DNA from: Desulfoferula sp040751985
GTDB taxonomy: Bacteria > Desulfobacterota > Desulfarculia > Desulfarculales > Desulfarculaceae
Length of the DNA stretch: 64,000 nucleotides
Direction of reading: 5' to 3'
Assembly: GCA_040751985.1 (NCBI GenBank)
Contig: JBFMFU010000028.1
Location: 16,440-80,439 of the forward strand
Shown here: positions 60,084 through 64,000 of the stretch, piece after piece
How the letters are laid out: each line of letters opens with the position of its first letter
Numbering within the stretch: the stretch's first letter is position 1
Notes under the pieces: generated by a model
Told to the model about the DNA's origin: nothing
Seen by the model: the letters and a program-made list of their open reading frames with translations, nothing else
Databases searched by the model: none
Program-made: the position numbers and the translations under genes

Positions 60084-60514
60084 CAGCGATTAACTCCTTT
60101 CAGAGGATTGGGTCCCAGGGGCCGAACCGCCTCGGCCCGCTGGCTGGCCAGCTCCAAAACCGACTCCAGGCTTAGGCCCTGGCCCCGGTGCAGTCCCAGG
60201 CGCTCGGACGCCAGCCCGGCCTGGCGCAGCAGGTCCTGGGCGCGATTTAGGCGCTTCTCGGCCCGCAGGCTGCCCACTAGGTGCTGGCAGCTCTCTTCCG
60301 GGCAGGCCACCATCTGCACGCCGTCCACGCCCTTTTCCAGGATGCGCATCAGGTTGTGCACCTGCATCTTGCTGGAGCAGGGCAGGAGCACAAGTTGGGC
60401 CGCGAACCCTTGGCCGGGTCGGCGGCCCTCGAATGGCTGGGCATCGGCGGACAGGCACTGTCGGCAATAGAGTACGGTAATCTGCGGCTGGAAGTCGTTC
60501 GCTGGGGCTGCCAT
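60083..60514 (-). CDS. MvhD/hydrogenase iron-sulfur subunit-like protein
   Basis: The 143-residue protein resembles MvhD-like (FlpD) subunits: VLYCRQCLSADA near the N-terminus, then LLPCSSKMQVHNLMRILEKG and VDGVQMVACPEESCQHL. In MvhD this pattern binds a 2Fe-2S cluster and connects hydrogenase or formate dehydrogenase with HdrA. The ATG at 60514 has GGAGAG just upstream; an upstream extension to 60703 is Arg-rich and unconserved. It is the first gene of the met/glt operon. No hdrA is in the operon, so its electron partner is either MetV or the glutamate-synthase-like Fe-S protein, or lies elsewhere. Confidence 0.8.
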   Translation of the reverse strand: MAAPANDFQPQITVLYCRQCLSADAQPFEGRRPGQGFAAQLVLLPCSSKMQVHNLMRILEKGVDGVQMVACPEESCQHLVGSLRAEKRLNRAQDLLRQAGLASERLGLHRGQGLSLESVLELASQRAEAVRPLGPNPLKGVNR

Positions 60515-60695
60515 CAGCTCTCTCCGGAACCTGAGCGGCCGACCGGGCCGCGATTTAGTGTCCGATGTCGCCGCGCGCGACTGCTCCCCGGGCCGCCGCT
60601 GGGCGGCTCGCAGGCCGTCGCTTCGCTTGCTTAGTTGAAATGAGCCCGCCTTGCACGGCCAGGCAGAGCCGGCGGACAGAGCCTGACGCCGACAC

Positions 60696-60708
60696 GGCAA
60701 CAATTGCC
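60696..60708. promoter_or_regulatory. inverted-repeat operator candidate GGCAA-N3-TTGCC
   Basis: A perfect 5-bp inverted repeat with a three-base spacer. It lies directly downstream of the minus-strand -10 candidate, at the expected transcription start, where a bound repressor would block the met/glt operon. Confidence 0.5.
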
Positions 60709-60737
60709 TTTATGACACGCCACTACCATATTGTCAA
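60709..60737 (-). promoter_or_regulatory. sigma70-type promoter candidate for the met/glt operon
   Basis: On the minus strand TTGACA (60737-60732), a 17-base spacer and CATAAA (60714-60709) form a plausible promoter. It precedes the MvhD-like start by about 190 bases. Confidence 0.45.
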
Positions 60738-60857
60738 GGCCCGGCGTCGGGCCGGGATAAAATTATGTAACTGCTTATGATAATTATGTTAATCTCCCAT
60801 GGCTCCGGGTCCGGATTCCACTCCAAGGCCGTAGACCCTTCTTGGAACTTGACTAGC

Positions 60858-60871
60858 CGGCAATATTGCCG
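60858..60871. promoter_or_regulatory. palindromic operator candidate CGGCAATATTGCCG
   Basis: A perfect 14-bp palindrome just upstream of the NrpR-like gene's promoter candidate. It contains the same GGCAA/TTGCC half-sites as the repeat at 60696-60708, with a two-base spacer. It probably serves autoregulation. Confidence 0.55.
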
Positions 60872-60880
60872 TAACTGGCC

Positions 60881-60909
60881 TTGACACCCCGGCCCAAGGC
60901 GGCTAGCCT
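60881..60909 (+). promoter_or_regulatory. sigma70-type promoter candidate for the NrpR-like gene
   Basis: A consensus TTGACA (60881-60886), a 17-base spacer and a weak TAGCCT (60904-60909), about 60 bases before the start codon. An alternative -35, TTGACT at 60849-60854, would place the palindrome in its spacer. Confidence 0.45.
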
Positions 60910-60968
60910 TTAGGTGGCCGGGAGGGATGCCCCGGCCCTTAACCCCAGCCAAACCTGGCGAGGCTTGC

Positions 60969-61961
60969 ATGGACGAACGCAGCCGGCGCAAGATTCTGGA
61001 CGTGCTCAGGGTCCTTTCCGAGTCCGAGCGGCCCCTGGGCGGCACCCGCATTGCCCAGGCCCTGGCCCTGGCCGGCCGGGACATGAGCCAGCGCACCATC
61101 CGCTATTACCTGGCCCTCACCGACGAGGAAGGCCTGACCGAGCAGGTGGGCCGGCGGGGCCGGCGGCTCACCGAGCTGGGCCGCCAGGAGCTGGAGACGG
61201 CCTATGTGGCCGACAAGGTGGGCTTCGTGGCCGCCAAGGCCGACGCCCTGGTCTACGGCATGGACTTCAAGATCCGCCAGGGCCGGGGCAAGGTGGTGGT
61301 CAACCTTTCTGTGCTACGCGAGGCGGACCTGCCCCGGGCCAAGGCCATCATGCGCCGGGTCTTCGAGGCCGGCTACTCCCTGGGCGACCGGTTGCTCATC
61401 GGCCGGCCGGGGCAGAGGGTGGGGCTGTTCCAGCCCGGCCCTCAGGAGGCGGTGGTGGCCACGGTGTGCTCGGTGGCCATCAACGGCGCGCTCTTGGCCG
61501 AGGGCGTGCCCATGAGCAACCGCTTCGGCGGCCTGCTGCAGATACAGGACCACAAGCCGGTGCGCTTCACCCAGATCATCAACTACGACGGCACCACCCT
61601 GGACCCCCTGGAGATATTCATCAAGGGCCAGATGACCTCCGTGGGCCGGGCCGTGGCCGAGGGCGAGGGCGTGATCGGCGCCAGCTTCCGGGAGATACCG
61701 GCCCCAGCCGCCGAGGAGGTGCGCCGCCAGGTGCCGCGCCTGGAGCGGGCCGGCCTGGGCGGCATCCTGCTGGTGGGCCGGCCGGGCCAGCCGCTGCTGG
61801 AGGTGCCGGTGCCGCCGGGGCGGGTGGGCATGGTGGTGCGCGGCGGGCTGAACCCACTGGCCGCGGTGGAGGAGGAGGGCATCCCCACCATGAACCGGGC
61901 CTTCGGCCAGTTGTTTCCTTTTGAGGAGCTAAAGCACTTCAGCGAGGTGCTGGCGGATTAG
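60969..61961 (+). CDS. NrpR-like transcriptional regulator (winged helix plus DUF128 domain)
   Basis: The 330-residue protein has an N-terminal winged-helix domain (about 1-70, RSRRKILDVLRVLSESERPLGG ... SQRTIRYYLALTDEEGL). One NrpR effector domain (about 90-325) follows, with VNLSVLREADL, NRFGGLLQIQDHKPVRF and GMVVRGGLNPLAAVEEEGI. NrpR of methanogenic archaea represses nitrogen-assimilation genes and is released by 2-oxoglutarate. Bacterial homologues are less studied. Its divergent position to glutamate-synthase-like genes fits nitrogen control. The ATG at 60969 has GAGG upstream; a longer frame from 60927 is possible. Its stop overlaps the convergent AsmA-like gene by four bases. Confidence 0.85.
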   Translation: MDERSRRKILDVLRVLSESERPLGGTRIAQALALAGRDMSQRTIRYYLALTDEEGLTEQVGRRGRRLTELGRQELETAYVADKVGFVAAKADALVYGMDFKIRQGRGKVVVNLSVLREADLPRAKAIMRRVFEAGYSLGDRLLIGRPGQRVGLFQPGPQEAVVATVCSVAINGALLAEGVPMSNRFGGLLQIQDHKPVRFTQIINYDGTTLDPLEIFIKGQMTSVGRAVAEGEGVIGASFREIPAPAAEEVRRQVPRLERAGLGGILLVGRPGQPLLEVPVPPGRVGMVVRGGLNPLAAVEEEGIPTMNRAFGQLFPFEELKHFSEVLAD

Positions 61962-62599
61962 CGTTTGGCCGCGGCCTGCACCTGGGCGGCCAGGTAGCGC
62001 CGCAGAACCTCCACTACCTGGGCCGGGCTGAGGCCGGGGCCGTCCTTGCCCAGGCCCTTCATCTCCAACTTGGCCAGGTCCAGGCTGCGCTTGGCCCCGC
62101 CGGGTCCTTCCCGCAGAACCAGCTTCGCCCGGTCCAGCAGCAGATGGTTTATCTGCAGGCGCAGCCGGGCCGGCAGACGGCGCAGGCCGGACTCCAGGCG
62201 GCCGGTGATGCGCTCCAGACCGCTCTGCCAGGCCTCCACCGAGCGCTCCTGGCCGCCCGGCCCCAGCACGAAGGCCGGGCCGCTGATCACCAACTCATCT
62301 ATGACCAGCTTGGGTTCCAGGAGCGATCCTAGCTGCAGGCGCAGGCGCAGCGAGGGCACCAGGGCGGCGTAGAGGCCGGGGTTGCCGTAGGGATCGCCGA
62401 TCTCCAGGCCGCGCAGGAGCACCTGGCCCGGAAACAGGCTGATCTGGACCTCCTGCACCTGCACCGGCGTGCGCAGGGTGCGCGAGCCGAAGTGCTGGAT
62501 GCCCTTCTGGGCCAGAGGCTCCAGGGCCATGTATACGGCCGCCGCCACCACCACCACCACCAGGAACATCCCCAACAGGACCAAGAGCACTTTTTTCAT
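61958..62599 (-). CDS. AsmA-like domain membrane-anchored protein
   Basis: The 213-residue protein starts with a positively charged pair and one hydrophobic signal anchor (about 4-26). An AsmA/TamB-like region follows with VQVQEVQISLFPGQVLLRGLEIGDP and a LVIDELVISGPAFVL strand, the repeated beta pattern of this family, and a short amphipathic helical end. AsmA-like proteins act in the periplasm in outer-membrane lipid homeostasis. At about 210 residues it is much shorter than E. coli AsmA, as is common for single-domain members. It is convergent with and overlaps the NrpR-like gene by four bases. Confidence 0.7.
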   Translation of the reverse strand: MKKVLLVLLGMFLVVVVVAAAVYMALEPLAQKGIQHFGSRTLRTPVQVQEVQISLFPGQVLLRGLEIGDPYGNPGLYAALVPSLRLRLQLGSLLEPKLVIDELVISGPAFVLGPGGQERSVEAWQSGLERITGRLESGLRRLPARLRLQINHLLLDRAKLVLREGPGGAKRSLDLAKLEMKGLGKDGPGLSPAQVVEVLRRYLAAQVQAAAKR

Positions 62600-62729
62600 G
62601 GCCAGCCCTCCGGGTCTCCTCTATGCTTGGCCCAGTGAACAGACCCTAGCATTCCTCGGCCGGCGGCGGCAACCACCCCGGCCGTGCGCGGAAGAAAAAG
62701 TGTTGGCAGCAGTCTCCCAGGGCAGAGGC

Positions 62730-63593
62730 ATGATCTGCCTTCTGATCGGCGCGGTCCTGATCAGCTTCTCCAGCGTCATGGTCAAGCTGGCCCAGGTGGG
62801 CCCCACCACCTCGGCCTTTTACCGGGTGCTCCTGGGCGGGCTGGCGCTCATGGTTCTGGTGCTGGTCCGGCGGGAGCCGCTCTGGGCCGGCTGGCGGGTT
62901 TTGATCGGGGCCCTGGCCGCGGGCCTGTTCTTCAGCCTGGACCTGTTCTTCTGGCACCGCTCCATCATCTACGTGGGGCCGGGCCTGGCCGCCATTCTGG
63001 CCAACTTCCAGGTGTTCGTGATGGCCGGGGCCGGGGTGTTGATGTTCGGCGAGCGGCCGGGCTGGCGTCTGGCCGCGGCCATACCACTGGCCATACTGGG
63101 CCTGTTGATGGTGGTGGCCCAGGACTGGCTGAGCCTGGGAGGCCAGTACCGCCTGGGCGTGATCTTTGGCCTGGTGGCGGCGCTGTCCTACGCCTGCTTC
63201 CTCTTGATCCTGCGCTGGAGCGTGCGCCGCAGCGCCACCCTGGGCAACACGGCCAACGTGGCCATCATCTCCCTGATCTGCGCCGGGATGCTGGCCCTGG
63301 AGATGCTCAGGGCCGGGGAGTCCTTCGTGGTGCCCCGGGCGGCCGATTGCCTCTGGTTGCTCATCTACGGCCTGGCCTGCCATGCCCTGGGCTGGGTGGT
63401 GATATCCCGCGGCCTGGCCAGCGTACCCGCCTCCCGGGCCGGCCTGGCGCTCCTGCTGCAGCCCACGCTCTCCTTTGTCTGGGACATGCTGTTCTTCGCC
63501 CGGCCCACCACCGCCCTGGAGGCCACGGGCGCGGCCATGGCCCTGGCGGCCATTTACCTGGGCTCGCTCAGCCGGTCCAGGCAGAACGGCTAG
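62730..63593 (+). CDS. EamA/DMT-family transporter
   Basis: The 287-residue protein has ten hydrophobic segments in two repeats of five, the layout of drug/metabolite transporter (EamA) proteins. It begins ICLLIGAVLISFSSVMVKLA, and FYRVLLGGLAL is the first-repeat signature. SRGLASVPASRAGLALLLQPTLSFVWDMLFF is the conserved fourth to fifth helix region of the second repeat. The ATG at 62730 follows GCAGAGG; a GTG at 62700 with GGAAG upstream is an alternative. It probably exports a small metabolite. Substrate unknown. It is divergent from the AsmA-like gene and ends in a small hairpin. Confidence 0.85.
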   Translation: MICLLIGAVLISFSSVMVKLAQVGPTTSAFYRVLLGGLALMVLVLVRREPLWAGWRVLIGALAAGLFFSLDLFFWHRSIIYVGPGLAAILANFQVFVMAGAGVLMFGERPGWRLAAAIPLAILGLLMVVAQDWLSLGGQYRLGVIFGLVAALSYACFLLILRWSVRRSATLGNTANVAIISLICAGMLALEMLRAGESFVVPRAADCLWLLIYGLACHALGWVVISRGLASVPASRAGLALLLQPTLSFVWDMLFFARPTTALEATGAAMALAAIYLGSLSRSRQNG

Positions 63594-63604
63594 CTTTAGC
63601 CGTT
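63585..63604 (+). terminator. short hairpin at the end of the transporter gene
   Basis: A perfect 8-bp inverted repeat AACGGCTA/TAGCCGTT with a four-base loop spans the stop codon. No T-run follows directly, so it is at best a weak terminator. Confidence 0.3.
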
Positions 63605-63879
63605 AAAGAAGTTTTGAAAGTAAAGAAAGGGCGAAGGAGGGTTGGCCAAGGGGCTGGGTGTGCGCGGGCGCATGGTTTGCACCCGGCCGGCCTGCTTCTG
63701 GTAGGGCAGGCAGGCGGCGCTGTCCAGTCAGCCTTCTGGGCCTGATACTGGCTCGGGCTGCCAGTGGAGCGGGCAGCTTCCGTCACGGCCCGAGACGCTC
63801 AGGTACGAGTATGCCGCAGACAGCCTTTCCCTTTTCCCTGCCTCTTCCCGGCGTGGCATTGAATCGCGGCGCTTAACTA

Positions 63880-64000
63880 GGGTCTGTCGACATTAATAAT
63901 GATTTGGAGTAAAGTTGCATAAAGGGAGGTCTTTATGCAGCGACGCCATGCACTGAGGGACGATCAGTGGGACAAGATCAGAGACGCCCTACCTGGGAAG
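63880..64000 (+). mobile_element. left end of an IS5-family-like insertion sequence, cut by window edge
   Basis: A transposase start codon lies 55 bases inside a likely terminal inverted repeat beginning GGGTCTGTCGACATTAAT after a CTTAACTA flank. The exact end and target duplication cannot be fixed, because the right end is outside the window. The 286 bases between the transporter stop and this point hold no recognisable gene. Confidence 0.6.
63935..64000 (+). CDS. IS5-family transposase, N-terminal fragment in window
   Basis: Only the first 22 residues are inside the window. They start MQRRHALRDDQWDKIR and include LPG, matching the HALTDxQWxxIxxLLPG start of IS5/IS427-type transposases (DUF4096 helix region). 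AAAGGGAGG, a strong ribosome site, lies 8 bases ahead of the ATG. The DDE catalytic domain would lie beyond the window end, so integrity cannot be judged. Confidence 0.7.
   Translation, partial: MQRRHALRDDQWDKIRDALPGK

Larger units (their letters stand above)
60515..60968. other. divergent control region between the met/glt operon and the NrpR-like gene
   Basis: A 454-base gap with no gene. Its right half is less G+C-rich than the surroundings and holds candidate promoters for both directions, plus two inverted repeats with the same half-site, GGCAA, annotated separately. The left part (60515-60690) would be a long 5' leader for the minus-strand operon; no riboswitch-like structure was recognised in it. 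Confidence 0.6.

Noticed and set aside
1..64000. CRISPR arrays, tRNA and rRNA genes
   Set aside because: No direct-repeat/spacer pattern, cloverleaf-like tRNA sequence or rRNA segment was recognised by eye anywhere in the window.

Overview
The window looks like a chromosomal segment of a high-G+C anaerobic Gram-negative bacterium, most likely a Desulfobacterota (deltaproteobacterial) lineage. This is inferred from the MetF/MetV/MvhD-type methylene-tetrahydrofolate reductase operon, an NrpR-type nitrogen regulator, heptose and CMP-ulosonate (KdsB) enzymes typical of outer-membrane glycans, and an AsmA-like protein. No rRNA, tRNA or CRISPR array was seen. No taxonomic search could be run.

About the first 50 kb is a large, mosaic surface-polysaccharide locus built of cassettes on alternating strands. 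(1) 1-4762, +: a nucleotide-sugar dehydrogenase (cut by the window edge), an SDR, a methyltransferase and a thiamine-diphosphate (ThDP) E1 alpha/beta pair. (2) 4838-9010, -: a small HicB-like membrane protein, a giant multi-pass protein and a GmhB-like phosphatase. (3) 9730-17042: an A+T-rich insert with a secreted small protein, a YfhO-like membrane protein, an O-carbamoyltransferase/SxtJ/DUF5989 trio and an SGNH hydrolase. (4) 17228-29861, +: a GT2 transferase, a GDP-sugar dehydratase, a Nudix hydrolase, a second E1 alpha/beta pair, a methyltransferase, several SDRs, a radical SAM enzyme, an RmlC-like epimerase and the GDP-D,D-heptose genes hddA, hddC and gmhB. (5) 35306-29976, -: an SDR, a dehydroquinate-synthase-like sugar-phosphate cyclase, a 2-hydroxyacid dehydrogenase, a KdsB-like CMP-transferase, a Gfo/Idh/MocA oxidoreductase and GmhA. 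(6) 35475-50391: methyltransferases, a flippase-type ABC exporter, capsule-type glycosyltransferases, a legionaminate-like nonulosonate set (CBS-nucleotidyltransferase, LegB-like dehydratase, NeuB and NeuC families, one extra SDR) and an M14 metallocarboxypeptidase-like protein. (7) 50409-52706, -: another multi-pass GT-C-like protein.

Beyond a clear terminator at 52776-52804 the content changes to central metabolism. A minus-strand operon (60514 to 52825) encodes MvhD-like, MetV, MetF, an unusual double-barrel glutamate-synthase-like FMN/Fe-S protein, and a glutaminase-GXGXG fusion. A divergent NrpR-like regulator shares with it an intergenic region carrying two GGCAA inverted repeats. An AsmA-like protein, a DMT transporter and the left end of an IS5-like insertion sequence close the window.

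The parts most likely to be new are four. The first is two E1 alpha/beta pairs embedded in glycan cassettes with no E2/E3. The second is the sugar-phosphate cyclase/GmhA/KdsB operon. The third is a legionaminate-like pathway with no visible aminotransferase. The fourth is a set of sugar-modifying dehydrogenases whose canonical catalytic residues are replaced (Cys to Asn; Tyr to Phe, Pro or Val; Lys to His). Functions beyond family level are inference.
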